Assembly: GCA_964017235.1 (NCBI GenBank)
Contig: OZ024940.1
Span: forward strand, 27,646,573-27,710,572
Source: Sabellastarte sp. h YS-2021
Taxonomy: Eukaryota > Annelida > Polychaeta > Sabellida > Sabellidae
Length of the DNA stretch: 64,000 nt
Direction: 5' to 3'
In this document: positions 47,116-59,859 of the stretch, in pieces
Layout: each line of letters begins with the position of its first letter
Position numbering within the stretch: position 1 is the stretch's first letter
The notes under the pieces: generated by a model
Databases searched by the model: none
What the model was told of the DNA's origin: nothing
What the model saw: the letters and a program-made list of their open reading frames with translations, nothing else
Translations under genes and position numbers: made by a program

Positions 47116-47992
47116 GAAATTTTTGGTGCCGTGACCAGGATTGGAAATTTTTATCATTTATTTATAACTGGTTCAATGGTGTATATGTTCTGGCTTGTTT
47201 GGTTTGTTTGTGGTTGAGTGATTACATATACAGTCACTGTTCACATGTAATTTCATTACTTAAAATAGTGACCAACTCATTTAGACATACTATTATTGGG
47301 TGTGGTGTGAATGTTATACTGTATGATTGACTACTGTTAACATATATTCACTGCACTAAATGTGGATGCTCTAAATAACATAAAACAGTAATTGTTTGAA
47401 TGTAGATTACTGTTAACATTTGATGTTTCATGAAGGTTTTTGGACCTCAAATGAACATTTTCGTGATATAAAACAGTAATTGTTGCTTGTTAACACATTT
47501 ATTCACAATATACACCACAAAGAAAATTTATCACTGTTCACATAAAAGTAATAACACAAAAGGGTTTCTTACCTGAGGTGAATTACTGAATGATATAAAA
47601 CAGTGATTTGTGTGAATGTGTTGTTGAAATAACACAAAAGTCACACCACTAAAGGTGTGGTTACTGAGGTGTATACAGTGGTGTGTGTGCAAGTTTGATT
47701 GTGGTATTACTGTAACACAGTAGTAACACTAGAAAGTGAATTACTATATGGTGATATAAACAGTAATACTAGGGTGGTACTGTGAATGAGTATATTACTG
47801 GCATCACCAGTGACAACACAAAGGTTTCTGCCTTGAGGTGTAACACTTAAGTGAACACCAGTAACATCAAGGATTCACTTCAAAACCGTTTGTTTACAGA
47901 AGCAGTCGTCGGCGTCATGTCTGTCATTAACACTAGTCTTAGATTTCTGATTTGTTGGTTATCATTTGGACATTAGGTTTCTAACATTAGCA
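47116..47992 (+). other. Leader of copy 4 with primer site
   Basis: tRNA-His-type primer site 47124-47142 in the same form as copy 1; long structured leader as in the other copies. Confidence 0.7.
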
Positions 47993-49383
47993 ATGACTTC
48001 TAGGAAATCTAGTAGTTGGATGCAAGTTGTATCTGATTGGATTCCCAAATGGCCTAGGAAACAGGGGAAGGGTCATGAGAATGTGACTGGATTAGATGAA
48101 GAAGTTCAGTTTAATCGGATTCCCGATAAGTATGGAATAGGTCAGTCCCAGTCAATCAGAACTATTTCCCAGCCCATGTAGTTCAGGATAAAGGTGATTA
48201 AGATGAGGTTGACATATTTTATGACACCTCAGACGAGATCAATGACCATGTTATGCATTCAACACCTGTAGGTGTAGGTAGTAGGGGGGAAATCTCAAAG
48301 AAAAATGACAGTGATACTGGGCTAAGACCAGACATAGAGGTAAGACCATGACAGAGGGATGGGTACATGTATGGTCGGCCTGTCAACACGAATGTAGGTG
48401 TACAAAGGAGACCAATACATATCCCATCTGAGCCAGTTATTCCAAATCTGTGTAGGGCTAAGGGGAATAAGCCAGTGGACAATATTCCAGGCAGGCCACT
48501 CGGACATAGGTCAAATGGTAGGCGGGTTGAACGTAAACAGTGTGAACCTGACAAATTTGACAGTGAACGAACTGAGTGGAGTGATTATATCCAACATTTT
48601 GAAACTGTAGCTGAATGGAATGGGTGGTCCTATGAAGAAAAGGGAATGCAGTTAGCCATGAGTCTACAGTGTCAAGCCCAAAGAGTGTTAGGTGATGTAG
48701 CACATTATGGGGGTACTGAGGATTATGAATGTCTTCTTCATGAGTTGTCTAGAAGGTTCAATCCTGTATAAAGAGAAACTACTTATAGGATAGAGTTTAG
48801 GAATAGGGTTCGTAAGGCAAATGAGTCTGTCATGGAGTTTGGATATACACTTAGGAGACTAGCTGTCAGGGCCTTTCCAAATATTCCACATGATTGTCAG
48901 GAACAGTGGGTATTAGATCAGTTTTTCCTTGGTCTGGATAGACCCGAGTTGAAGAAACATGTTCAGTTTGGTCATCCTAGGACTCTGAATGAAGCTATTT
49001 CTTTAGCCATGGAGTATAAGAGTTTTGAGTATGGGGATGGTCAAAAGAGGTTCATGACAAAACCAGTTAACAGAGGAAGGGATGGTCAGGTAAATCAGCT
49101 AGACAAGGCTGGGAGTAAGGATGATTTACTTCAGAAAATTTTGATTTCTCTGCAGAATAGTTCTAGGGAGCTTGGTTTACTGAAAAATGATGTGAATCAG
49201 ATCAAGACTCGTACCTCTAAGGTTATAGAAAAGGGAAACATGAGTCAATCCAAGTCCAAGTTTGAGAGTTCTCACGTTCAGTGTTTCAAGTGTAAGGAGT
49301 TTGGGCACTATCAGAAGGACTGTCCTAAACAGTTCAAGTCAGGTCAAAATGGGGACATTTTGGCAAATCTTCCAGTCAGTTAA
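47993..49383 (+). pseudogene. Gypsy copy 4 gag region
   Basis: The longer gag form seen in copy 3 (capsid-like blocks EWSDYIQHFE and LLHELSRRFNP) with the CCHC knuckle CFKCKEFGHYQKDC near 49283. Broken. Confidence 0.8.
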
Positions 49384-52300
49384 ACTAAGCAGTGCCGAGA
49401 TTAAGGCCGAATCTTCAGCTAAGGTGGTTTCAAGGCCAGCAGGTGTTGTTGAGGTTATTAGTGCTTCTTGTTGGTTTGTAAGAGGTGCTTTGGAAGGTGT
49501 TGTTTCTGATTTTCTTGTTGATTCTGGGTCAACATATACAATTGTTGACATAGGATTTTTTCGTAGCTTGCCTGATGGTGTCAAATCTAGGTTAGTTGAT
49601 TGTGATGTTTCATTAAGGAGTGCCAGTGGTGAGCTCCTTAAGGTTTTTGGTGAGGTCACTCTTAGGTTAGAGCTAGGAGGTCGTGTTTTTGAGACTTGTG
49701 TTAAAGTTGTAGCACTAGGGGATAAGAGTACTATCCTTGGTCTTGATTTTATGGAAGAGAATGATTGTATACTGCACATGGGACGAGGTTACATGAGAAT
49801 GGGTGTACACAAGGTGAACTTGCACCGCAAAGGTGACACACAGTGTGCTTGCATTCAGGTGACTGAAACCTCTTGTATCTCTCCAGATCATGAAGTAATT
49901 ATTACAGGCAAATTTGACAGTAATCATTGGATATCACATAGAGAAATAGGACTTGTTGAGCCAACTCAGTCAATCACTTCTCGGACAGATTTGCTAGTAG
50001 CTAAGAGTTTGGTTCAGACTAAAAAGTCGGTGGTTCCAGTTAGAGTAGCAAATTTGACTGATAAAGCCATAACTTTGACCAGTGGTTCTACCATTGTGTT
50101 GTTGCAACCTGTTGATAAGGTGTCCAGTTTTGCAGATCCTAAGGATCAAGGTTCTTTTCTGAGGGTGAGCAGTGAGGAAACTTGTAGAGATACCCCAGCT
50201 TTACCTGAACATTTGAGGCCCTTGATTGAATCTGTCTCAAATAAGTTATCTGGTGAACAGATAAGGAAGTTTGAAAAGCTGCTTACTGCGTATGAAGACA
50301 CTTTTGTGGGACCTGATGGAAAGTTAGGATCAACAACCTTAACTGAACACTGTAAGGCCATGTAGGTTACCTATAGCCCAAAGGGATGTGGTTCAAAAAG
50401 AGCTTGATAAAATGGAGGCTCAGGGTTTGATTGAGAGTCGTGATAGTCCATGGGCATCACCTTTAGTTATTGTAACTAAAAAGGATGGTAGTGTTAGAGT
50501 TTGTGTGGATTATTGTGCTTTGAATGAGATTTCCAGGAAATCAGCTGTAGGTTACCTAACACTCAGGACTGTATTTCTTCTCTTGGTGGTGCTAGGTTCT
50601 TTTGTGCAATGGATTTAGCCAGTGGCTATCATCAGATTCCAATGTCTGCGAAAGATAAGTGTAAGACAGCTTTCTATACCAGGAAAGGGTTAATGCAGTT
50701 TACAGTAATGCCTTTTGGACTGACTACCACTCCTTCCACTTTTGAGGCTTTGATGGAGAAGATTCTGTGAGGGTTACAATGGGAAAAATGTGTCCTGTAC
50801 TTAGATGATGTGATTTCTTTTGGTTCAACTTTTGAAGAAACTTTTGAAGGTTTGCAGTTGATTTTTAAAAGGTTTCAAGGTGCCAGGCTGAAACTTAAGG
50901 TTTCCAAGTCCAAGTTCTTCCAAGAAAGTGTTGAGTTTTTAGGTCATATTGTTTCTGATGAAGGTATAAGTTGTGACCCAAAGAAATTAGAGGCAGTTGA
51001 AAATTGGCCTAAACCTTCATGTGTGAAAGAAGTTCATTTTTGGGATTTTGTAGTTACTACAGGTCTTTTGTCCAGGGGTTTTCAAATTTGGCATCCCCAC
51101 TGTATGAACTGACCAAGAAAAATGTTAAGTTTGAGTGGACAAATGCCTGTGAGGAAGCTTTTGAGAGGCTTAAAGATAGGTTAGTGTCGAGTCCCATTTT
51201 GGCTTATCCAAAGAGTGAGGGTTTGTTTGTTCTTGATATGGATGCTAGTTTGTATGGAAGTGGTACAGTTCTAAGTCAAGTGCAAGAGAATGGTGAAGAG
51301 AGGGTCATTGCTTATGGTAGCAAAAGTTTGAGTAAAACACAGAGAAATTATTGTACAACTATGAGGGAGTTGTTGGCTTGTGTTGTTTTTGTGAAACAGT
51401 TTCATCTTTACCTTTGGGGTAGACGGTTCTTGCTAAGGACAGATCATGCTTCACTTAAGTGGTTAGTGAATTTTCGTGAGCCAGAGGGTATGTTGGCTAG
51501 GTGGTTGTCTGTTCTTAGTAATTATGATTTTGAAGTCCAACATAGGCGTGGGGCTTTGCACAGTAATGCTGATGGGTTGTCAAAGATTCCTTTACGTAGG
51601 TGTAAACGTGATGATTGTGAGGAATGTGCCTTGAAACAATCGGACTGTGTGTGTGTGTTAACTAGAGGTCAGGCAAGGAAACAAAGTGTTGCTCAGGAGT
51701 GTAAGGGTCCTGGAGATGATGACACTGAGTTGGATGGTTCTGATAGCTCTAGTGTACCTTGTGAGTCTACTAAAGGTTATATGAATGGTGGTTCTAACTC
51801 TGCATCAGGCGGCAGGGTTAGTCAGTCAGCAAACCCTGGCTCTAGTATTGCATCTAGGGGGTTCTCAGTTAGTTCCAGGTTCCACAATTGCAACTGGGTT
51901 GATAAATGGTCTCTTGATGAGCTGAAAAACTTTCAGTGCAAGATAAAGACATAAGTGAAGTGTTAAAGTTGAAGTCTGCTGGTGGTGAGAAGCCACAAAA
52001 GGCTGAGCTTAGTGGTCAGAGTGAGTTGTTCAAGTGTCTGTGTGCTCAGTGGTCAGTTCTTAAGGTTGATGGAGGTCTGTTGGCTCGAGAATGGGTAGCT
52101 GAGAATTCTAGCAATAGTTTTGCGAATCAGTATGTCGTTCCATTAGCCATGAGAAAAGAAATATTTCATCATTTGCATAGTAATAGGATTGGAGGTCATT
52201 TTGGCGTCAGGCGCACTTTGTGTAAGCTTAGAACAATGTTCTATTGGCCAGGTTACAAACGTGATATTGTGAGATGGTGTCAGAGATGCAAGGTTTGTGA

Positions 52301-53279
52301 GAGTTTTAAGTCAGGTCACAATCCAAAGAAGGCTCCATTGAAACAGCAGTTATCAGGTGCTCCCTTGGAAAGGATAGCTTGTGATATAATGGGTCCTGTA
52401 GTACATAGCAAAAATGGCAATAATTACATTCTAGTTGTTCAAGATTACTTTTCCAAGTTTGTTGAGGCATATGGAATTCCAGATCAGACGGCTCAAACTG
52501 TAGCTGATTGTTTGGTCACACAGTGGTTCTGCCATTACAGAATACCACTTGTGATTCATACTGATCAGGGTCGGAATTATGAGTCGGTGCTGTTTAAGGA
52601 ACTTTGTAAGTTGTTAGATATGAGCAAAACAAGGACTTCCCGGTATCGTCCACAGTCTGATGGTTTAGTTGAACGTATGAATAGGACTCTTAGGCAGTTA
52701 CTTAGGGCTACTGTGAATGAGCATGGTAATGACTGCGATGATCATTTACCATATGTTATGTTAGCGTATAGGTCTACAGTTCAGGAGAGTACGAAGTGTA
52801 CTCCAAATTTACTCATGTTTGGTCGAGAAGTAAGGCTTCCAGTTGATTTGATGTATGAGGCTTGTCCTTCTAGTTCAAATGTTCCTTGTTGTCCAGGAGA
52901 ATATGTTGAGTGGGTTAGAGATGTTATGAGTGAAGCTTATTCATTGGCGAAGAAACATTTAGGGAAAATTGCAGAAAGACAAAAACGGTTGTATGATACC
53001 AATACTCAAACACGAAGCTTTAAGCGAGGTGACTGGGTATGGGTATTTTATCCTCCTGAGGCAACAGAAAAGTTTGGTAGAGGTTGGAAAGGGCCATACT
53101 TAGTGATAAATAAGTTAGGAGATGTGAATTATAGAGTGCAAAAGAGTGAAAGTGCTCATCTTGTGACTGTTCATCTTGACCATATGAAAATCTATGAACA
53201 TGATGATATTCCAGAGCTCTGGATATCAATGTGTGACAGAGTGGATGTGGGAGTGCAAGTTGAAATAAGTGACTCTTAG
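49384..53279 (+). pseudogene. Gypsy copy 4 pol region
   Basis: Protease, RT, RNase H and integrase in the standard order; the protease/linker part (from 49430) and the integrase (51936-53279) each read over a long stretch. The integrase zinc domain has HHLHSNRIGGHFG, and the core has SRYRPQSDGLVERMNRT, both closer to the usual Gypsy consensus than copies 1/2. Broken elsewhere. Confidence 0.9.
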
Positions 53280-53972
53280 GTTTGAGGTGGTAAACACATA
53301 ACCTAAGGTTTTGTCATTGTTTTTTTAGATCTCAAAATGGCATGTGATGAGTTTGTACTAGATTTAAGTGAATTCTTGGAAGTGTCTGAACCCATGTGGT
53401 CATCAGGTGAGAAGGAAGGAAAACTGGGATGGATGAAGGGGAAAGGGCGGTTCTTGTGTTTGGTTGATGGATGTCGGAAGAAGAAGCTGAGTTTTGGGCA
53501 GAGATACGGACTATTCAGACATTGGGAGGAAATTCACTGTCAAGAAATAACCTTGTTTAAACGCACCAAACAATCTTCCTGTCGGACATTCAAACGGCCA
53601 TACGATCTGGAGAGGCATCTAGTGAAAATTCATAATATGAACAGTGATGAAGCCAAGGCCCATTCCACCAGTGGTACTGTTAAGACAAAAACTGTTAAGA
53701 ATCTGCATTTTGTGGACCCTGGTAGGCTACAACCTCCTCGGCGGAAGGCATCGGTTCTGGGTACTGGAAAGCCGTTATCGGAGACAGTACCTGGGGTAAC
53801 CGTCCCTGCCTATCCAGACCTTAAGAGGCTGAAAGTCAACTTCCTGAATGAGATGGACTGTTCTGAGGTGGAGGTGGTACTTCCTGACAAACCATCGGAA
53901 GGCTCAGGTGAGCCAGCCATTCCCGATGGTACCACCCAGTCCACATCTGTCTCTGTGGTTGCTGATGCACCA

Positions 53973-54132
53973 CCTTTACCTGTACCAGCTGTGACAGATA
54001 TGCCATCCACATCTGTGTCTTTGGGTACTGATACACCACCTTTGCCTGAATCAGTTATTACCGATATGCCATTATTGCTATGCACTTCTGTACCCACAGT
54101 GACAGGCATACCATCTCTGTCTGAATCCACGG
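53973..54132 (+). repeat. Target duplication of the inserted LINE, left copy
   Basis: 160 bp from CCTTTACCTGTACCAGC to TCTGAATCCACGG, repeated at 59700-59859. Three differences by eye between the copies. All other Gypsy copies contain this stretch once. Confidence 0.85.
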
Positions 54133-54269
54133 AAATCTTCTTCTGATCCAGATAGACTGGTAAGCACTAAAACAGACTTTGAAAAAATTACAGATCTGAT
54201 GTTTAACAAATTTAGTGAATTAATTGTTCAGTTATCTGAAAATCTGAACAGAAATTTTGAAAAAAAACA

Positions 54270-55430
54270 ATGGAACAATTAAAGGAAGTGCAAAAATCAA
54301 CAGAAAAGGCAAATCGAGAGATGAAGGAATCTTTTGTTGAATTTGATAAAAGACTTAGTGATTTAGAACCTTTGGTGAAAGAGGTACCAGTAGTGAAAAA
54401 AAGCGTGGATAGTTTTGCTGCAACATGTGGAAAAATCAAGGATAAACTGACAAAGAGTGAAAAGACAGTTTTAGAACTAGAAATAAAAGTGACAAAACAA
54501 GAAGATATACTTTCATTATATAAAGGAAGACTTTTAAGGATGGAACATGAAGTGAAATGTTTAAAGGAGGAAGGTTTAAAGCTCCAGTGTCACTCCATGA
54601 AAGACAACCTAGTGTTTACAAACATTGATGAAAGTTTTGAAGATAGAAGTGAAGACACAGAAAGAGTACTGACCAAATTTCTAGAAAAAGAAATGAAAAT
54701 ACCAAAGGAAGTTCTACAAAAAATAACACTTGACAGAGTGCACAGAATGGGACGTAAAAATACAAGATACAACCGTCCAATTGTAGCAAATTTCAACCCT
54801 TATAGTGGAAAAGAAGCTGTTCTGAAACATACTTCTAACTTAGATAGCAGTAAGAATTTTGGAGTCAATGAACAATACCCAGAAGAAATAAGGAAGAGAA
54901 GAGACCAAGTTTACCCAGCATACAAGGAGGCAAAACGTGAAGGAAAGAAGGCAAAGTGGTTTAAGGACAAAGTGCTGGTTGGAAAACAATTCATCTATGC
55001 CCCAGATGATAGTAGTGTGACAGAAACTGGCACAGACATAGACCAGATAGCTTTGAACACAAGCGTATATAGAACTCCAGTTAAAAATATATTAGACAGT
55101 GAATTCAAGGGGCACGCAGTGAAGCTAAATGACACTAACCATGTAACTTCTGCACTTCATGCTATAAGAAGGGACCCAACAGCAGCCATGGCTACACATT
55201 TAGTGTATGCATACAAGATAAAGAAAGAAAATGGACAAACTGAAATTAACTATGAAGATGACAGAGAACATGGTGCTGGTAAACGTCTCTTTAAAATCCT
55301 GGATGACTCTGGTGTTGACAATGTGTTAGTGGCGGTATTGAGACTTTTTGGAGGCACTGAACTGGGTTATCAAAGATTTGGACATTATGTTGATTCTGGA
55401 AAGGAAGTCCTTAACATTATTAGACTCTAA
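54270..55430 (+). CDS. LINE ORF1 with C-terminal IMPACT/YigZ-like domain
   Basis: 386 codons. Residues about 1-105 are a heptad-rich coiled coil; about 112-185 are RRM-like (LVFTNIDESFED ... DRVHRMGRKN ... RPIVANF), followed by the basic C-terminal domain of L1 ORF1p (EEIRKRRDQVYPAYKEAKRE). After a linker, residues about 277-382 match IMPACT/YigZ (UPF0029): ATHLVYAYKI, NYEDDREHGAGKRLFKIL, then NVLVAVLRLFGGTELGYQRF, the counterpart of ATH..AY, DDGE..AG, NV.VVV.R..GG..LG in human IMPACT and bacterial YigZ. ORF1p normally binds LINE RNA as a trimer; the role of the extra domain is unknown. Upstream, 54133-54262 encodes more heptads (FNKFSELIVQLSENLNRNFE) in another frame, joined through an A8 run, so the original start was probably further 5'. 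Confidence 0.85.
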   Translation: MEQLKEVQKSTEKANREMKESFVEFDKRLSDLEPLVKEVPVVKKSVDSFAATCGKIKDKLTKSEKTVLELEIKVTKQEDILSLYKGRLLRMEHEVKCLKEEGLKLQCHSMKDNLVFTNIDESFEDRSEDTERVLTKFLEKEMKIPKEVLQKITLDRVHRMGRKNTRYNRPIVANFNPYSGKEAVLKHTSNLDSSKNFGVNEQYPEEIRKRRDQVYPAYKEAKREGKKAKWFKDKVLVGKQFIYAPDDSSVTETGTDIDQIALNTSVYRTPVKNILDSEFKGHAVKLNDTNHVTSALHAIRRDPTAAMATHLVYAYKIKKENGQTEINYEDDREHGAGKRLFKILDDSGVDNVLVAVLRLFGGTELGYQRFGHYVDSGKEVLNIIRL

Positions 55431-55729
55431 ACAAAGAGTAATTTAAAATTATATTACATGTAAAATTTCACATATTTTCCATACAGTAAATTTTGGACAG
55501 CAAAGTGATGTTATAGCTAAATATACAATAAATCTGTAAAGATACATGGAACTTTAAATTGAAGCTCTCAGTTTGTTTTGAAACAGTAATCTGTGTTGTA
55601 TGTTTACCTTTTAACCAGATATCTGTCTGCATATAAGTGTAATACCTTTTGGTAGGCAGTACTGTTTTTTTTTGTTTTTTTTTTTGTTTTTTGGTTGTCG
55701 TTGTTTTCTCATTTGTGTACCTGTGTTTA
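55431..55729 (+). other. LINE inter-ORF spacer
   Basis: About 300 bp of non-coding AT-rich sequence with T-runs at 55663-55690 just before ORF2. Confidence 0.6.
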
Positions 55730-58700
55730 ATGTCACCTACTATTAAGTCAGTTAATCAACAATGTAGTAATGCCATCTTTTTTTTGTCATGGAATGTAAG
55801 AGGTATTAATGATGAAACCAAAAGAAAGTCGGTTTTTAGATTTTTAAGAAATACAAAATCAAGTGTAATGTTGCTTCAAGAGACTTATAGTACAAAGGAG
55901 GTAGAAACTAGATGGACAAGGGAATGGGGAAACAGGATCATTTTTGCTCATGGAACAAACCACAGTAAGGGGGTAATGATTTTGTTTAAAATTGGAATTG
56001 ATTTTGAGATTAAGAGTTGTTATAGGGATACCAATGGCAGATTTATCATATGTGTCTTAACAATAAATGACATGCTTTATACGATAAGCAACATTTATGC
56101 TCCAGATAAGGAGAAAGAACAGGTAGATTTTTTCCATGAGCTTAAAAGTGCTTTTGTTATGCAGAATATGGACGTCTCAGATAAAGTAATATTGGGGGGG
56201 ATTGGAATGTGATACAAAATGTGCAATTAGACAAACTAGGCGGGAATGATGAACTAAAGGTTAGGTCTTTGGATATGATTAATAATTTGAAAATGCAGTA
56301 CGATCTGCAAGATATCTGGAGAATATTGTATCCAACAAATAAAAGATTTACATGGAGACAGAAACGGCCCTTAATTCAGTGCAGATTGGACTTTTGGCTT
56401 ACTTCAGTAAATATTCAAGATACAGTTGTAAATGCTGATATCATACCAGGTGTTTTCTCAGATCATTCAGCTATAATATTGAAATCGGATAATAAAACTG
56501 AAGTGAATCGTGGCAATGGATTTTGGAAACTTAATTGTTCATTGTTGGATGACATAAACTATATTAGTGAAATTTCAGAATTAATACCTGCTTGGGGTAA
56601 AGAACACAGCTCTATTCAGGATAAACAAGTCCTATGGGATATTCTGAAGTATGAGATAAGAAAATTTTCAATAAGATACAGTTCAAACAAAAAACGTGCT
56701 ATTAAAAGCAAAGAAAATGAATTATTGATTAAATTGAGTGAACTTGAATTAAAATTAGACCAAAATCCATCGCCGCAGCTTATTACAGATTACGATAATG
56801 CTAAAACAGCAATTAGAGAACTAGAAAGCTATAAAACTAAAGGAGCAGTCATAAGAAGTAAAATTCAGTGGATGGAAGAGGGGGAACAATCGTCACAATA
56901 TTTTTTTGGCTTGGAGAAAAACAATTATGTTAAAAAACATATACGTAAACTAGAACGACCAGATGGCACTGTTACTATGGATCCAGAAGAAATTCTTACT
57001 TTAGAACAAAATTACTATAAAAAATTATACAGCTCTAAAAAGTTAAACAATAATCCTGACAAGGAAAAATTATTTTTTGAGAAAAACAAAACACAAAAAT
57101 TAACCACTTATTTGCAAAATATTTGTGAGGGCTATCTTACTTTAGCTGAATTTAAAAAAGCATTAAATACCTTCAAAGATAGCAAAACTGCAGGTAATGA
57201 CGGAATACCCGCAGAATTTTACAAAACATTTTGGCATTTAGTAGGAACATACATTACAGACTCTTTAAATTTTGCTTTTGAACATGGTGAACTTTCAACA
57301 TCCCACAGACAGGCAGTTATTACTCTTATTGAACAAAAGGACAAAATTAGACAAAAAATTCAAAATTGGCGCCCTATATCTTTGCTTAATGTAGATCTTA
57401 AGATTGGAACAAAAGCCCTAGCCTTAAGATTACAAGATGTTCTACCTTATGTTATAGATGATGATCAAACAGGGTTTGTTAGGTGTCGAACCATATTTGA
57501 CAGCATCAAAATTATACAAGACTTAATGGACCTCACCAAAAAATTTAAGTTAGAAGGTATTTTACTTTCATTGACTTCGAAAAGGCTTTTGACAGCATTG
57601 AATGGAGTTTTTTACATAAAGCTCTAGAGCAAATGAATTTTGGAAATCAGTTCAGAAAATGGATTAAAACTTTGTATAACAACATTTCTAGCTGCATCAT
57701 AAACAATGGAGCAACTACTCCATATTTCAATCTTGAAAGAGGAATAAGACAAGGAGATCCGTTGTCGCCATATCTATTTATTATATGTATTGAGTTCTTA
57801 GCAAATAAGATTTGTGGCTGTACTGAAATTGAGGGTTTTTTGTTGGGTAAAAAGCACCAAAAACTGTGCCTTTATGCTGACGATATGACTTGTACATTAG
57901 CACATAAAAAGTCAGCAGAAAGAGTGTTTCAAATAATGAGAGATTTTGAAAGAATATCTGGTTTAAAACTAAATGATTCTAAAACTCAAGGTCTGTGGTT
58001 AGGTAAAAATAGGTTAAATACAAGTGCGCCATTAGGAATTGAATGGCCGACAACTCCCGTACGTGGCCTGGGAGTATATTTTATATATGATAGAGAAAAA
58101 TTCATAGAATATAATTTTAATGACAAATTGTCAAAGATGAAGCAGCATTTAGACCTGTGGAAAATGAGAAAATTGTCAATATTTGGGAAGGTTCTTATTG
58201 TTAAAACTTTTGGGGTGTCTAATTTTAGTTTCTTGGCAACAGTTGTGCATATACCAACAGAAATTGTAAAGAGAATAAAATAATATTATTTTTGAATTTA
58301 TATGGGGGGGTAAGACAAATAAAGTTAGCAAACATATATCAATACAAAACTATAATAAAGGAGGTATTAAAATGATAGATTTTGGCAATATTGTGAGTGC
58401 AAAAAAAATACTATGGGCTAAGAAACTCTTAAATACAGACAATGAATCAATTATACACTCATTTATGTCCTTGACGGGTATCAAAAATCATGCGTTGTTT
58501 CTTAATTGCAATTACAATGAAAAAATACTTCATTCAATTCCAGAATTTTATAGGGAAATGTTATATATTTGGAAAGAACTCAGAGATTTTCACAAAGATA
58601 ACCTAAATACAAATAACATACTAAATACTTTTATTTGGTATAACAAAGATTTAAGTGTAGGAAATCATTTACTATACTGTGAGAAACTCTTTAAAGCTGG

Positions 58701-59520
58701 GTTATGGACAATCAAAGATTTGTTTGATGAATCAGGTGCTGTACAATCTTTTGATTTCTGGCTGAAATGTGGTGTTACCAAATCTGATTATATGTTATGG
58801 TGAGGAATAATACACAGTATACAAAAAAAATGGTTGACTTCAATAGATCTCAAAATTAATATGATTTCAAATTATTATGACTTAAACAATTGTATCAAAT
58901 TATGTGAAGGAAAAGTTATCCCAATAAAATCTCTGACACAAAAAATTATAAATGCGGAATTGGTAAACAGAATTAAATTGCATGACAAAGCAAAAAACTA
59001 TTACACTAATAAGTATAACTTACAAGAATGTGATTGGCCAAAAATCTATACACTTCCGTTGACTGTTGGTGCAGAGAATATTATTAAGGAATTACAGTAT
59101 AAAATAATTCATAAGTACATTGCAACAGAAAAACTATTGTTTAAAATGAATAAGTCTGCCTCAAGAATGTGTAATTTTTGTAACCAGGAAGTTCAGGATA
59201 TTGAACATTTATTTTGGAATTGTATTATTGTTAAAAATATTTGGTTTAAATTTATTGATGCTTATAATGAGGCACATTCATTGAACATAATGCTAACCGA
59301 ATTTGATATAATTCTTGGCTACGGACATAAAAATGAAAAATTTTTAAGTTATGGAAGAGATTTGAACTGTTTAATATTATACATAAAGAAATATATATAT
59401 GATTGTAAAATTGGAAACAAAAATCCCCTTTGGACAGAGCCTAAAACATATTTGAAATATAAAACAGGTGTAAATGTTCAAGTGAAAAATGTTAAAAAAG
59501 TTTATTTTGGAAAAATATAG
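55730..59520 (+). pseudogene. LINE ORF2: APE endonuclease, reverse transcriptase
   Basis: The start is taken at 55730 (MSPTIKSVNQQC), just before FLSWNVRGIND; an in-frame ATG at 55649 gives a hydrophobic, unlikely leader. APE motifs: LSWNVRGIND, MLLQETYS, NIYAPD, and FSDHSAIIL near 56460. RT motifs: SKTAGNDGIPAEFYKTFW near 57190, NWRPISLLNVDLKIGTKAL near 57370, RGIRQGDPLSPYLF near 57740, CLYADDM near 57870 (catalytic YADD). The C-terminal Cys/His motif is MCNFCNQEVQDIEHLFWNC near 59170. Frameshifts lie near 56205 (a G-run in the GGDWN box), 57565 (before the FEKAF-like box) and 58290, with an in-frame TGA at 58801-58803. L1/Tx1 type by motif content. Confidence 0.85.
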
Positions 59521-59699
59521 AAGCTTTTGTCTTTAATTTGTGAAAATGTACTAATTTCTTTATGTAGGTGTCATCAATGTTTTCCTTATTTTGTCTTTTC
59601 ATGTATTATGTTTGTGTCTCATGTCTTTTTATTGGTTTGCAATTGGTTTTTTGTCTTTGTCAACTTGTACATGAATAAAATATCAATAAGAAAAAAAAA

Positions 59700-59859
59700 C
59701 CTTTACCGGTACCAGCTGTGACAGATATGCCATCCACATCTGTGTCTTTGGGTACTGATACACCACCTTTGCCTGAATCAGTTATTACCGATATGCCATC
59801 ATTGCCATGCACTTCTGTACCCACAGTGACAGGCATACCATCTCTGTCTGAATCCACGG
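59700..59859 (+). repeat. Target duplication of the inserted LINE, right copy
   Basis: 160 bp matching 53973-54132; at two of the three differing positions this copy agrees with Gypsy copies 1 to 3. It follows directly after the LINE A-tail. Confidence 0.85.

Larger units (their letters stand above)
54133..59699 (+). mobile_element. L1-type LINE inserted in Gypsy copy 4
   Basis: 5.57 kb with ORF1, a ~300-bp spacer, ORF2 (APE, RT, C-terminal Cys/His motif), AATAAA at 59674-59679 and a terminal A9. The element begins inside or just before the N-terminal coding part of ORF1, so it is probably slightly 5'-truncated. The ~160-bp flanking duplication is far longer than the usual 7-20 bp. ORF2 has about four breaks, so the copy is dead, but it is otherwise well preserved. 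Confidence 0.9.
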
